A stretch of DNA of 64,000 bases, taken from assembly GCA_003956705.1 (NCBI GenBank), contig QZCP01000257.1, forward strand, positions 124,001-188,000, in the 5' to 3' direction. This DNA comes from Brevipalpus yothersi. Lineage: Eukaryota; Arthropoda; Arachnida; Trombidiformes; Tenuipalpidae. Position numbers and translations under genes: made by a program. Positions 8,535 to 21,216 of the stretch are shown here, piece by piece (the stretch's first letter is position 1; every line of letters begins with the position of its first letter). Under the pieces are notes generated by a model. That model did not search any database. It was not told the origin of the DNA and saw nothing but the letters and a program-made list of their open reading frames with translations.

Positions 8535-11500
8535 GTGTTCAAAGCATTCAGAAAGTGCAATAATGATCATCATTAGTGTGAGAGAGGAAGAGCACAGCAT
8601 TGAATGTCTGCTGAAAATGCGAAATTTTCTTCTATCCTCCTTCAGGACCCTAGATTGTAATTATATGTTTTATCACGTGTGAAAATGAATGAATGCTGGC
8701 GAAATGAAGATGAGAGAAGAAAATGCTGCCTGATTTTTCTTTCAAATCAATATCTTTTTTGATCTCAGAAAAGATGATATTAATGTAAATTCTAAGGGAA
8801 CCCTTAGTATGTTCAGTGCTTGGGTTGAGTTAAAAGCCTTAAGTATTTTGCATATTTTTCTTGAGCTTTCACTAAGAGTATTTATCATTGAGCAATCTTT
8901 ATTTTTGAGTGCACTTTTTTGACTACTTACAAGAAACAAATCCCTATAGAATGGTATTAAATCTTTTCTGTTTCAACAAGATTTGCGACAATATCTAGGT
9001 GGAAGAAAGTCCCCTATAAGTCAAACATTGACAATTGTGAGATTATAAATGAATCCTCAAAATATTCCTTGAGAATAACTGTCGTGCAATTGAGTTTATC
9101 CTCTGTTCGGTTGTCCAAGATATTTGTAGACTTTTCTCATTCAATAGGATATTGTTGAAATTTTACAGAAAAGAATCTCATGAGAATAAAAAACTTCATC
9201 ACCAACAAAAAGTTAGATTCTTGGAACAAATAGGCTATTGTTGAGAATAAAAGGAGCACAAACGATCCAAAAGATTTCTAATACTTTTTCCTCAGTGAAA
9301 AGTCTTATTGATCACTACAACTATTTTGTGAGACATTTCCACTTGTAAGAATTAAGCAACAGATCTTATTAATTGAAAATTCTAAGGAATTCCCCGGCTC
9401 ATGAAAGAAAGAAAGAAGGAGAGCCAGAAAATCTCCTCTGATCAGATCAAGCTCCTTTTTCTTGTCAAACTCTTGTAAGCCTGGAAGCAACAAAGGATCG
9501 TCAGCTTGATAGAAAGTAGAATATGGGAAGAGAATCTTTATAAACAGATTCACAGCTGAACTATCAAATTGCCTTGATAATCTCAGCGTTTTGCCATCGA
9601 GATGACACACCCAAAGTCTTAGAGATTGATCCTGTTTTGATTTAATCCTTTTTGCAAAATGAGGTGAACATTCCACGAGAATTGAAGAGCGAGAGAAAAT
9701 CCAGATTGTTCCAAAGTATTCTGAGAAAATGTGAAATATTAGAAATAGATAGAGAGAAAGACACATTCACTCACTCACAAACCAATCATCTTGTCATGAT
9801 TATATAACGTTCCTAAGGCATCATCTAAGTTGGTCAACTTGCTGAGAGAGATCGAATTGCTATGATTTCTTTGCTTACTTCATTTATACACTCTCTCTTT
9901 CTCAACTAGTGTGCCTTGAGTACTTTTCCAGTATTCTTTTCGATTTATCGATCGATAAATTACCTTCTTTTACTCTAGGTTCGTTGGCCTGTTATAGGGA
10001 AAAGAGAGAGAGAAAGGTCTTCACTAGACTTCTGTCTTACTTCAAGGGAACTTGAATATCATGCTTCTATTGTTTTGACATACACACTAGAGAGGATGAA
10101 ATGAATTTTTTCGATGAGCCAAAATAAGTGCTGAAAAGGATGCAAAATTTGAGCAAGTTGATTGAGTGATCATTATTGTTCACCTCACCTCAACTTTATA
10201 ACCTCCACCTTCGTGATCTTCTAAGTATTAATACACATGAATTTCATGCATCATGGAAGCAAATTCAGCAAAATTTTTTTCCTTACAGATTACTTTTTCT
10301 TAGTGAAGACTGCTCAGAGAGAAAGGAAGACAGAGAGAAGATTCTTATTTATTCCTCATAATCGTCTATATGTGTACCTTAAGCGACTTTATCAAAAGGG
10401 AATTCTCCTCCCTCTTTTTCCGTTATCTTTTAGGTACTTCTTATTCTATGGATGATTTGTTCACTTTTTAACAGACTTTTATGCTCGAAAAAACTAATAC
10501 TAAGCTCAAGTTTTTGTATTTCCTTGTCTTCCTGATATTATCATATGGAAGCTTAGAATTCAGATGCCGAAGCTATTCTACATCTGTTATCAAGCTCAAA
10601 GCTACTATTTTTCTTCTTCCTTCACAAGTTTTCGCAGGAAAATTGCCCATTGACACTGTGTAAGAATGAATAAGCGAGAGAACTTCAAGAGACAGAGAGA
10701 AAATAAAAATGGACTCTAATCAAAAATTATGCACCTTGTCACTTGGTATTCAGGTAGAGTCTACTAGAATGTCCATTGTCATTTCACATTACAAAATCAA
10801 CTGGCAAAACTTTCAAACAGCTTCCACTAGGCTTCATGAACCATTATTAAACTTTCCACTACATTTGAAAGAGAAGCTTAAAGAGCGATCCTTTGAATAG
10901 CTTTCCTTTCTCACTTCGATACTATTTTTTCACTCAAAAAAAGCTTTTCTATTCTCTATTCTTAGCCAGTCACGTTTTCTATCATTCAGATTCAGAGAGT
11001 GAGACTAGGAGGGCAGATAAGTACATAAGTATATATAACAAACAAGAATGCTCCATCAAAATATCGTTAAACTTATGTATTAGCTTTCTGGGTAATAGGA
11101 ATAACAGCAATACCGTTTGATTATCGTGGCCGAAAATTTTCAGATTTACCAGAGAAAAGTAAGGACTAGAGTCGTGATTTCCTCAATTAAATGTGTAACT
11201 AGAAAGCACAATAGGACATGTAAGTCCCTACAAATTTTATGCAACATGCATCATGGCAAGTTTGCTAATCATTAGGACATGGAAAAGAATAGAAAGTTGG
11301 CAATGACAGCTTCCCATTGGATTGCTTTGGGCTATTTTTTTCTCTTCAATAGATTTCAACAAAGGCATGAGTGTATTACTAACCGAAAAATAACCTCCAG
11401 CTATGTGACAGAGGAACCTCAGATCTAATGATTCCAACTAATTAACAGTAAGCCGATCGCTCAGATACTGATAAACCAATTTGCATCCTATCAAGACGTA

Positions 11501-11843
11501 CTGTTAGGATTTCATGTTCTTGCCATCATGTACTGCGGAAAAAACATGCTAATCATACATACATGTATGTTTTCGAAATTCCTAGAAAAAAAAGTAAGTC
11601 TGACTTCCAAAAATGAACATGATCTGTTGAATGACTTGCATGGCTTCAGAATTTGAAGTTCAGATGAAGTTACGAGAGCCAGCTGGTGAGTCTGGAATGA
11701 ATTTTCGAACTTCGATTTCTTCAGAAAACTTTGTGATTCCGAAAACTTTTGGAACCTCGAGAATTGCAAACGCTTGAAGATATTGAGCTGCAAATCATAG
11801 ATATATAAAATTGTATGGATGGCATATGTTTTATTGGTTAACT

Positions 11844-13747
11844 TCATTCTGGTGAATTTTTACGATTATCTTGAGTACCGTATAGTTCGGAAGATGAAAC
11901 ATTTTCTACGAAAACTCCTTTCCCATGAACATTGTTATTACCAATCACTGGTATCTCTTCCCGATGGGCTGAGATACTTCGTGTGATTACTGATTCCGAT
12001 TTTGGATCTTGAATCTCGTTCAACGAGTCTTTACACAAAATGTTAACCAAAGCTGCACCAAAAGAGTCACCAAGTACATTGACCACCGTTCTGAAGCGAT
12101 CCAAGAACCAATCAACCATAAATATTAATGATATATCGGAAGTTGGTAGCCCAAGAGCATTGAGAACGATAACCATTGTAACCAGTCCAGCCTGTGGAAT
12201 TCCAGCGGCTCCAATACTGGCTGCTGTTGCGGTAATACTTGTGATCACAAGTTTCGAAAAGCTCATCGGAATGTGTCGATACTGGGCAATGTATATGGCA
12301 GCCACAGCTTCATACAGAGCTGTTCCATCCATATTGACCACAGCTCCTGTGGAATTGAGAAAAAAGCATCCATTAATCAAAGAGAGACACTCTTTCATCA
12401 ATCAATTGAGAAATACAATCGGAAAAATTTCATTCGAGACACAAAAAACTTGATGGTTGAAAAATAATTTAATGAAGTTTCATAGTGAATGAATTTCATG
12501 AGCGTAACTTGAGGTATCAGATAATTTTGTGATCAGAAAACTTCAATTTCAGTATCACTTCCGGTACCTTGAAATACAATTCCTAATTTCAATGAGATGA
12601 TTGTCTTAAGGAAATATGAACATACCTATGGGAATGAGAGCTCGTGTTACACGTGAATCTAAACCTAAATTGTTTTCTAGGCAATTTATGGTTATCTAGA
12701 AAGGAAAAAAATCAAATAATTTAAAAAACAATGAACATCAAGCATTACACTTAATTTGATGCAAAAAATATAATTTCTGATTAATTCATGATCTGATAAA
12801 CTTACCGGCAATGTTGCTGTACTCGATCCTGTTCCGAATGCTGCCAACAGTGCTGATGATAGACCAGAGATAACTTTGTATGGATTGCGTCTGGTGCAAA
12901 TTAAATAAATTGCTGGTAAAACGATAGAACCATGAAGGATGAGAGCAAAAAGTATGGTAAATGTGTACCATGCAACACTGCCCAGTAGTTGATCCACATT
13001 AGACACTGATAAAATTCGTGGTAAAATGAGAAAAAATACACCAATAGGAGTGAATTGAATCACACCAATTGTGATTCTCATGATAATTTTATTTAATTCG
13101 ATGAAAAAATGTTTTATTGAATCAACTTCGTCACCAAGTGATGCAATAAAAAGGCCCATAATTATGGACATGAAAACTATTCCCATAATATTGGTACCAT
13201 CGATGGTGGTGATAAAAATTTCATCCTCAATTGTACCATTATCATTTTTCACTTTTCGAATTTCGGTGACCGATGTCCGAATACAGGCTTCAAAAATATT
13301 GTTTGGAATCAAATTACGAATCAAATCGAGAAGAGTATCGGTGGTGGTTGTATTACGAATGTGGGCTTTCGATGATTCACCTGATCGATCATCAACAGTG
13401 GTTCGTTCACCTGGCTTGATGATACTCACAATAATGATACCAAAAATTATGCTAATTAATGTGGTAAAAAAATAATAAATACAAGCCATACGACCGACTC
13501 GCTTGAACACATGAGCCTCCATACTGGCCAATGAAGATATTAGACTTGTGATCATAATTGGAACCACTAAACACTTAAGAGCTCTTAGGAACATTTCACC
13601 AGGAAATTCTAAGTATGTTAATTCACGTTTAGACCATTTTGATTCACTATTTCGCAAAATAATACCCATTAGTATGGCAAAAACAACACTTATAACGGTT
13701 AAAATGGGCATCGAATTGTCTTTCAAAATTTTTATAAACTTGGCCAT
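11844..13747 (-). CDS. Excitatory amino-acid (glutamate/aspartate) transporter, SLC1 family
   Basis: Sodium-coupled plasma-membrane uptake of acidic amino acids. Three exons on the minus strand: 13747-12806, 12695-12626, 12346-11844. They close in frame to 504 aa, the usual size. The ATG at 13747 is preceded in frame by a TTG and then a stop, so it is taken as the start. Multiple hydrophobic segments are present. The hairpin-1 motif GTGSSTATLPIT (Ser-rich in relatives) spans the first splice site near residue 305-316. NMDGT is at 342-346, and the TM8 substrate site contains Asp420 and Arg423 in a DRFRTVVNVLGD context; this Arg is what selects acidic substrates in the family. The loop after TM3 has N-glycosylation sequons (RNTT). 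An AATAAA on the minus strand follows the stop at about 11828-11833. Family assignment is secure; the subtype is not. Confidence 0.95.
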
Positions 13748-13799
13748 TTTTTCAGGGAGAATGTAACGAAATTTTTTCCCAAACTTTTTGTTCAAAAAC

Positions 13800-15317
13800 T
13801 TAGATTATTCTTGACAAATCTTCAAGAAAATCGGAATGAAACAGATCACAAAACAAGTTCAATTGGATGAATTTTTGCGATGGCTTGTAATCACTGTCTT
13901 CTGGTTGATATCATCTTCAACTAATTGGGTAGCTTATTCATTTGATTTGCTCACATCAGTGGTAAGAAATTGTGTTTACCTCTTCCTCTTACTTTTTCTT
14001 CTCGTTTTTCTTGGAAAAGATTTTTGTCCTTATTACTTGGCAAACAGTTGTGTACAGTTATAATGTGATGAACAATAAAGATTCATATCATGACTTATGG
14101 TTACTGTTGTCGATCTTATTTAAAATAGAAACAATAGAATCAACATTGTGTATATAAATATGAACGACTCTGCATGATGTTTAATGTCGACATTCTCCTC
14201 ATGACAGTGGAAAAGAGAAAGAAAGAGAAAGAGAAAGAGCTACGTTGATGATGAGAACTTGGGAATGAATAGGCATGAACGAAGCTGGTGAAGAGAGAAA
14301 GAAACTTTTTGATGATCAACTTTCCACTATTTCAATTGATAGGTCTTCAGCCATTGTGTTGATCATCTCATGAAACCTCAAAAACTTTGGACATTCTTGG
14401 GCAAAATAAAAATTCCTCTCTGACCTTAAGAGAGGCTATCTGCAAAGTCTCACAATTGCTCTTGATCAATCTCTGCAGTGTAAATAAGATGGTAATATGA
14501 ATCCAATTCGCTAGAGAAGGGAAAGATGAGAGAGGAAGAAAGAGAGAAAGAAAGAAAGAAAGAGAGAGAGNAGAGAGAATGGCTTCCAGGAAATCATGAG
14601 AATCGTCAGGTTAGTTAGGGGTATGAAGTAATATACAATTCTGATAAAACAGCCAATAAACATAAACATATTCTTCCCCTTCTCTATTTGAGATACTTAC
14701 TTTTTTGCACACTCATTTGAATTACTAATGATAAACTCTACGATAACGATACAGCTATGGTAAATTTATGTATTAATATTTCAGAAGCTCATGAGCAATT
14801 CAATGTCGCATTTTAGATCACACTCACAGACGTGCATGAGCCTTTGTCCTTCAGTCTAATTGTTTACACACACCACAACCTCTTTAGCATAATAATAATA
14901 AGTATCAATACCTTCTTGAGATTTTATCAGGTGAGGACAATTTTCACCTTCTTCTTAAATGTCTACGGTATCGCTAATCGATCCATTAATTTACGCCAAT
15001 TGATCGGTTTCAGCCAGCCTTGACAGTCTCAAACCTATTGTTCTGTACGATCATGATCACTATGATTGTTGAAATTTCTATTCCTCTACTTGTTAAAATC
15101 AATTGAAAAGTTATTTGAGTTCATAGAAGAGCATTTCGATGAACACACACACTCGATTTGTGTTGACTCTGTATAAATGTGATGCCAGTTTGCTTGCAAA
15201 AGACTAGCACTCATGAAACATATCTGTGAAATGCCATAAAAGGTTACCTCTGATCAAGCTTTGATTCAGTAAATCACCATGCTCGATTGATTCTGTATCT
15301 GTGGAAAAAACTGCAAT

Positions 15318-15369
<52 letters not shown>

Positions 15370-16404
15370 TGATAAGCTTATCAAATTTGTTCATCATGTC
15401 CCATCGTTCTGTTTCCACTGAAATTCGAAGAGTACTATGATGATAACGATGACACAAGTCTGCTCCCCCTCCTGGATGTGTCTGGATCTGTAGACAATTC
15501 CATGACAGAAAATACCCTGTATTCATTCGGAAATTTCACTAATTTCCCGTGAATTAGTATCTGGTCTCTGATCATGGTGATTCACTGCTCATGAGTGTAT
15601 TCATTCTGCAGACTGCATGGAATGTGAACCATAGTTTAAATGATCAAGAGGGCATGAAAAAAATTAGTTCTAGAATTCCTAAGATAACTAGACCTCTCAA
15701 CTAGAAACGGTGATAATAGAGAATGCTATAATCAATTATTGGAAAAAATGACTTTATTAATGGTGTCTAGGTGTCTGGGTTAACGAAAAAGGCTAGAAAT
15801 GAGAATAAATTACGAACAATGTGTCTAAACGAGGTTGAAATAGTTCGTTAAGAATATTCAATACGATTAGGCATAGAATTATTAATTTGGCCTTTTCACA
15901 TCAAATATTCAAATTGCTCGAAGCTTTTTTGTGCACCCTCTCACATTATCTCATAATAAGCAATAACATTAAGAACTTCTATGCATACACCGTACGATTA
16001 TTTGCTCGCAGAGTTCATGCATATAACTTTCGAATAAACTTGAATGATCGATTTGTATCAAGTTTTCACTTTCTGGCTGAGTTCTATAAGCGTAAAAAAT
16101 TGAATCTTATACAGCCACGACAATGACTATCCTCAATTCGATGAAATAAAATGAAGCCACTATCGAATTATTAGACTTCTTATGGTGGAAGCAATTTGTT
16201 CATCGAATTCACGCACATTTTCGATCAATAGTTCCAAGATTTTTCAATATTAGTCAAGTCTAGAGAAGGTGTGAGGGATAAAACTTTCTACCATACAATC
16301 CTATGTCATTAACGGTACTGAATACTGGTGTGAACTGTATTTTTCCATAGATTTGAATTATTTTCTCGAAAATTGAGTCCTAAGTTGAGAAAAATAGATG
16401 AAAG
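13800..16404. other. Intergenic, no gene seen
   Basis: AT-rich DNA with a purine-rich run at 14515-14577 (one N at about 14571) and a (GA)n tract at 15319-15366. Open frames are short and unstructured. The 5' untranslated region of the EAAT gene must begin here, but no TATA box or initiator was clear. Confidence 0.55.
15319..15366. repeat. (GA)n microsatellite
   Basis: About 24 GA dinucleotides without interruption. Confidence 0.97.
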
Positions 16405-16624
16405 ATGGTTTTCACGATGAATTATGTCACGAAAATTTCAAATGACAAAGTTCCGAGAGACTTGTCGAAGTCCCCTTCAACATCCCCAGAAGATCAGAAC
16501 TTTTTCGATTCTGATCTAGTGTATACAGTTTCCAAAGTCAGTGAATCAGAATTCGAAAGAGTTAAGAGTAAACATAGTTCACACAACGAAGGACATTCGA
16601 GTTAATTGGAACAATTTTGGCAAA

Positions 16625-18097
16625 ATGTTTCCCGAAAGAAGAATAAGATGTGGAAAAAGTAGTGATGTATACCGTGCAACAGTTCTAAGAAATTTTATGC
16701 GCAGTCAATCAATATTTATTTCATATCTGGAGAATGCAGAATATTTTAAGAGGAAAAGCTTCGCAATATCTGGTCGTACTGATTCCAAACTAACATTCGC
16801 TGATGCAGCGAGAAATTTTGTTGAAAATTATGGAAGTTTCAACGCTCATCGAAAAAGAACCACATTTGTTTCGATGAAACTTGAAATATTCACTTGGATC
16901 ATGTTAATTCTTCATTTTGGTTGGGCTCTTCGCTATGTTCTATTCACTTTTACCGATTCTCACAATACAATCAATTTGTACTTGGGTGATGCTAATTTTA
17001 TGCTAGAATCTGGTCGAAGACCAATTAATATTGTTTATGGTGCGATGAATCTTTGTGGAGCCTTGACAAATGCTTACATGAAATTTTCACCAATTCTATT
17101 TCCATCTCGTCATCTTGATTGGATTAAAATTTCTCGAGTTCTTGAGACACACTACTATCGTGGATTAGGACCATTTCATTCGCAAGTTAGATTAGTGAAA
17201 ATTCTCTGCTATTCTCAACTCATCGGTGTTATAGTGGGTATATTTTTTATTAATGTCAACTTTTTCGCATGGACTCCAAGGGAATACTGGACATGGGGAT
17301 TTGTGATGACTATATATCATATGCTTGGTGGTTTTCTAACGGTTGCTTATGCATTCAATAGAGGTATTCTATACTCTTTACATCTTTTTGTTCAAGCAAA
17401 ATATTGTGAATATTTGGGAGAAACAATTAATCAAAATCGAAAGTCTCAACAAGTTATAAGTCAATGTATTGATCAATATTTGGATTTAATGGATGAATTG
17501 ATCGGAGCTTTTCGTTTCCATAAGCCAATAAACGGTCTGTGTTTTGTGATCAATTTCATTTCTCAGGTTATTATGCTCTATTTTTTCCTATTTTCTGATC
17601 TTGAGACAAGATATCGCTTTCCATTAATTTTCATTGGAGCGGTCAACAATATTTCTGGCTTATCCATTTCATTTTTGATCAGCAATTATGCACGTAACAA
17701 GGTGAGATGATCGTAAATTTATTACTCCTGAGACTTTCTTGATTCTAATTAGAGGCAATTTTTGATATCTTTCGAAGCTCGATAAAGCAATACAACGATT
17801 CTACAGAGTTGCTTCATCGAATGGACTTGGGAAAGAAATTCGTTTCAGGTTGTTGCGAGTTATTGAACACATATGGGACAAAAATGAATTCAAAATTTTG
17901 GGTGGATTAAGTTACCGTTCTGAACATTTTATATTGGTAAGTTCAGTGTGCTTTTCTGCGCTTTGAATTTGTGAACCAATCCGATCTATCAATACGCATT
18001 CATATTGCTTGGAATCTTTCAGGTACAATTGGAAACTGCAGCATTATTGCTTCTCATAATATCTAACACAAATTCCTTTATTTCTCCTCCACAATAA
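16625..18097 (+). CDS. Seven-helix chemoreceptor, gustatory-receptor-like
   Basis: Three exons: 16625-17701, 17778-17936 and 18023-18097, all GT-AG and phase 0, giving 436 aa. At least six hydrophobic helices lie in exon 1 and a last one in exon 3 (LETAALLLLIIS), so seven in total. The N-terminus is long and charged without a signal peptide. This size, the one large exon followed by small 3' phase-0 exons, and the lack of a GPCR DRY motif fit the arthropod GR-like family (inverted seven-helix ligand-gated channels), which is greatly expanded in mites. The usual C-terminal TYhhhhQF signature is not evident, so the assignment rests on architecture. The frame is open upstream to about 16520, and an ATG-started frame at 16405-16605 overlaps it in another phase; the true start is uncertain. 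AATAAA lies at 18162-18167. Confidence 0.7.
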
Positions 18098-19375
18098 TGA
18101 TGTATTAGGGTGACCAATAAGTAAAGTTTTGTAATTTTGTTTCCTTGATTGTGTAACATCGAATAAAAAACATTGTTTCATTTTTTCAGCAGTTAAACTG
18201 GGAGTTATCGAATTTTTATGTGGTGTCTAATTTATGAGAAACTCCTGAATCTAAATATCTCAAATTTTAATGAACAACAGAGCAGAACTTTTTTGAGAAC
18301 TCAATTCGAAGTTGTGATTCCACTGATCTTCAGTTCATAGTGTCAGTCCAATACAGTAGTAAAACTGAGCGCTCTACAATTCACTAGCAAAATTAATTGG
18401 TGCTTCAAAATTTCCTATTATAAACGCCTTGGTAAGGATTGGGAAATTCTAGGATTAATTATGATTTGGGAATTCAATTCAAAACTTATTCTAAACAACA
18501 GCTAGAACTGAAATCCCACCTTGGACGAATATTCATGTAGTATCTGAACAGAATGACTCAACTCACAGATCTTGAGAAGCTTCATCCAATAAAATCAGAT
18601 CGAACTATGAGGAGGAGGAAAATGTGCGTTTTATCGGGACATTTGTTATTCTTACATCGTTAGTCATGAGTTCTATTTTTGAACACTGTGTAAATTATAG
18701 CTGATGGAATCGATTTTTCTTTTGTTTATTCCATTTTGATTCAACACTCAGGATTACACATGATTTTAAAATCAAAAAGCATAATGAGTAACGGTGTAAT
18801 GTCTCAATATTTTTGTGAGCAAATCTATTCAAAATTAAAATTTACAAGAGCAAAAGTTTTAGTGCACATTTCTATTTCTCATGACAACAATAATGTTGCA
18901 CCAACTAGCAATCAATGATACATTTTGATTTGTTTCTTGCATGTTGAGAAAAGGTGCTGAAGATGAGAAACTTACGAAACAGTAGACTGACTTGAGAGTT
19001 GAGAAAAATAAAAAGTTAATGATATACACGGCGGTTTGCAACTGATCAACAAAAATTCTACTTTCAATTACATTTGTTTATTTCTCTGATTCAAAATCGA
19101 ACTGATTAGAATCACTGATTAGGGATGTTGATGGAAATATTGGCTGTTTGTTTGGCTCATTCCATAGGACTGAAAATCGACAAAAATGTCTAGCATCGGA
19201 GTCTATCATGCAGATGACAAATCAATTGATCCAGACACAAGCTACCATCACACTGATCTAATTACTCTCTCATTTGCTTGCCAACGATTACAGATGGACT
19301 GTCATTTGTAATGTGATATAAAGGAAGGATGTCATCACGAATCTTATTCACAGTGAATTCTTCCTTTGATTAGCC
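18098..19375. other. Intergenic; possible mariner-type end remnant
   Basis: No gene was recognised. At 18103-18126 a TA dinucleotide is followed by TTAGGGTGACCAATAAGT, which resembles a mariner-type terminal inverted repeat; no matching opposite end or transposase was found. The 3' end of the receptor transcript (AATAAA at 18162) lies in the same stretch. Confidence 0.4.
19316..19323 (+). promoter_or_regulatory. TATA-like box of protease-homologue gene
   Basis: ATATAAAG lies about 55-60 bases upstream of the ATG at 19376. A TCACAGT initiator-like sequence about 30 bases further on (near 19348) gives conventional TATA-to-start spacing and a short leader. Confidence 0.45.
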
Positions 19376-20410
19376 ATGTTGATCAAATGTATCACTTTTT
19401 TGAGCATTTTGGGCTCAGTTCTGGCTCATTGGCAATCGTGCAGTAAGTTTACTCATTTATGAAGACGGCTCCTAAAATCGTAATTTGATGAATCAAAAAA
19501 TTTTTCCACAGATTGTGGGCTTGAAAGTCCAATAGCAAATCCATCTAGTTTGGGCAAATATCCATGGCTCGTATTAATCGAGTAAGTATGGCTACATTCT
19601 CGCTGTAATTTTCTGACATTTTTTCTCTAAAATGCAAGATATAATGCCCCAACTGGTGGACGAATATCATGTGCTGGAACATTGATCTCGAATCAGCATA
19701 TTGCTACATCAGCAAGTTGTTTACATGTGGGCGAGAATGGAGTTCGTGCTGATGTACTTGAAGTATATCTTGGACCTTATTCATTGACCGATCTTCCGAT
19801 ACCTGTTAAAGTTCGAAACTATTTCGTACACCATTTATTCAAAAATGATGCCAATTATGATCGAACTGGTGCCGATATCGCATTCTTGACATTAGAAACA
19901 GAGTTACCTCGTGAAACGATGCCAATTTGTATTGCTGATGATGGACAAAATAAGCCATTCTCAGAGAGTCCATTGACTGCTATCGGCTGGACAGGTAATG
20001 GTCAATATATGACCACTGATCCTGTGGAAATGAAGATGAATATGATCTCTGAATATGATTGCTTCTCAATGAGAAAGGGCTCTGGTGGTCTCCTGAAACG
20101 CTTACAGTTCATACTTCCGATCGAATCTAAGTACAATGTACCTCAGACCGATTTCTGTGCCCTCAGTGATTCGAAATCATCAATCGGATGTATGTGGAAT
20201 TCAGGAGCTCCACTTATGTGGAAAAATCCCAAAAATAATCGCTGGTATCTGGTTGGAATTAACTCACGTGGTAGATCAGTGTGTTTAGATCCCATTCGAA
20301 AGAGTCCTGGAATGTTTACTGATGTTCCCAAGTATTTTGAGCAATTCAGAGGTCGTGTGACTAATGAGATGCCTCAATTTTGTCCATCACCTTACAGTAG
20401 AGCCAATTGA
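19376..20410 (+). CDS. Secreted trypsin-like serine protease homologue, inactive triad
   Basis: Three exons: 19376-19442, 19512-19581 and 19639-20410, closing in frame to 302 aa. Residues 1-17 form a signal peptide (hydrophobic, ending SVLA). A chymotrypsin-fold domain follows. The canonical TAAHC block reads TSASC, so the catalytic His is Ser72. The Asp is kept (GADIAFL, Asp125). The active-site block GDSGGP reads WNSGAP, so Ser234 remains but its oxyanion-hole neighbours are changed. Loss of the His makes ordinary peptidase activity very unlikely. Arthropod serine-protease homologues act as cofactors or binding proteins in clotting and melanisation, and scabies mites carry an expanded family of inactive gut paralogues. 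Whether this gene belongs to that family is inference. An AATAAA lies at 20484-20489. Confidence 0.88.
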
Positions 20411-21216
20411 TGTGCTGATAATTGACTGCACGAATCATGAAAATATTCACAGTTGTTTACATTACAACGATCACAGACGGTGGAATAAAACCATGATCAA
20501 TTCAGAGGCATAAGTAAAGCAGCTTCACTTCTCATGATAAATTTTCTATGACTCTAGAACATTTCAAGAATTTTTGAAGAGGCCAAAGAAATTTGCCTCC
20601 CATTTTCACCCTCGATCAGGTTGAGGCACATCAGCATGCAAATATTTCAAATTCCCAGCTTTTTCTTTCCCTTCACTTATTCACGTGAGAGATGCTTGGA
20701 AACACGAATCAAACATGTGATCCAAAACTGGAAGTTAAGCTCAAATAATGAGATTCATAAACCGGAGAAACTTTCTAACATGAGGAGAAAGGCTTTTGAT
20801 GAACTACTGTTTGTGCCTTTGAATATAAGATCAAGCGTTATATATAAGATTGGAACGCTAAGGATTGAAGCTTTCATACCTTACCATAAGATACAAACTC
20901 TCATTATGGATACGGTAGAACGCGAATAGTATAGCGTATATAATGACCAATTTTTTGATTTATTACTATCATTACTTTTTATCAATAATTATCTGTAGAG
21001 ATGTTCAAGCCGTTCTGATGACCGCATTACAAAATTATATATTTGAGAAAAGATCGCGATACCAGGTAAGGAATGGTAAGGAAACGATACAATGGGACGA
21101 AGAAAACAAAGAGCTCTCCACGAGCTGAGTGATGAAAAGGTGAGCAGATTTCGCAGCTTTTCATCTGTCGGCTTTTCTCTTAAAAAGAACTCGTCCAATC
21201 AAATTGGAACGGACAA
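20411..21216. other. Intergenic between convergent genes
   Basis: This holds the 3' ends of the protease homologue (+) and eIF4G (-). A TTTATT near 20960 would be AATAAA for the minus-strand eIF4G transcript. The short open frames here have no recognisable features. Confidence 0.5.

Larger units (their letters stand above)
7643..11843. other. Intergenic; microsatellites, no convincing gene
   Basis: The stretch contains a (GA)n tract at 7873-7933, a (CT)n tract at 8460-8532, and many short GAGA clusters. The longest open frame is 153 codons on the minus strand (9305-9766). It has no recognisable domain, biased Leu/Ser/Phe composition and no splice context that would extend it, so it is not called. 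An 18-bp palindrome with two overlapping ATCGAT cores lies at 9943-9960. Confidence 0.6.

Noticed and set aside
9305..9766. 153-codon minus-strand open frame with a real ATG
   Set aside because: No domain, skewed Leu/Ser/Phe composition, no splice context or neighbouring coding exons; consistent with chance in AT-rich DNA.
20621..20929. 102-codon plus-strand frame downstream of the protease homologue
   Set aside because: Composition and lack of domain suggest chance; it lies in the convergent 3' spacer.
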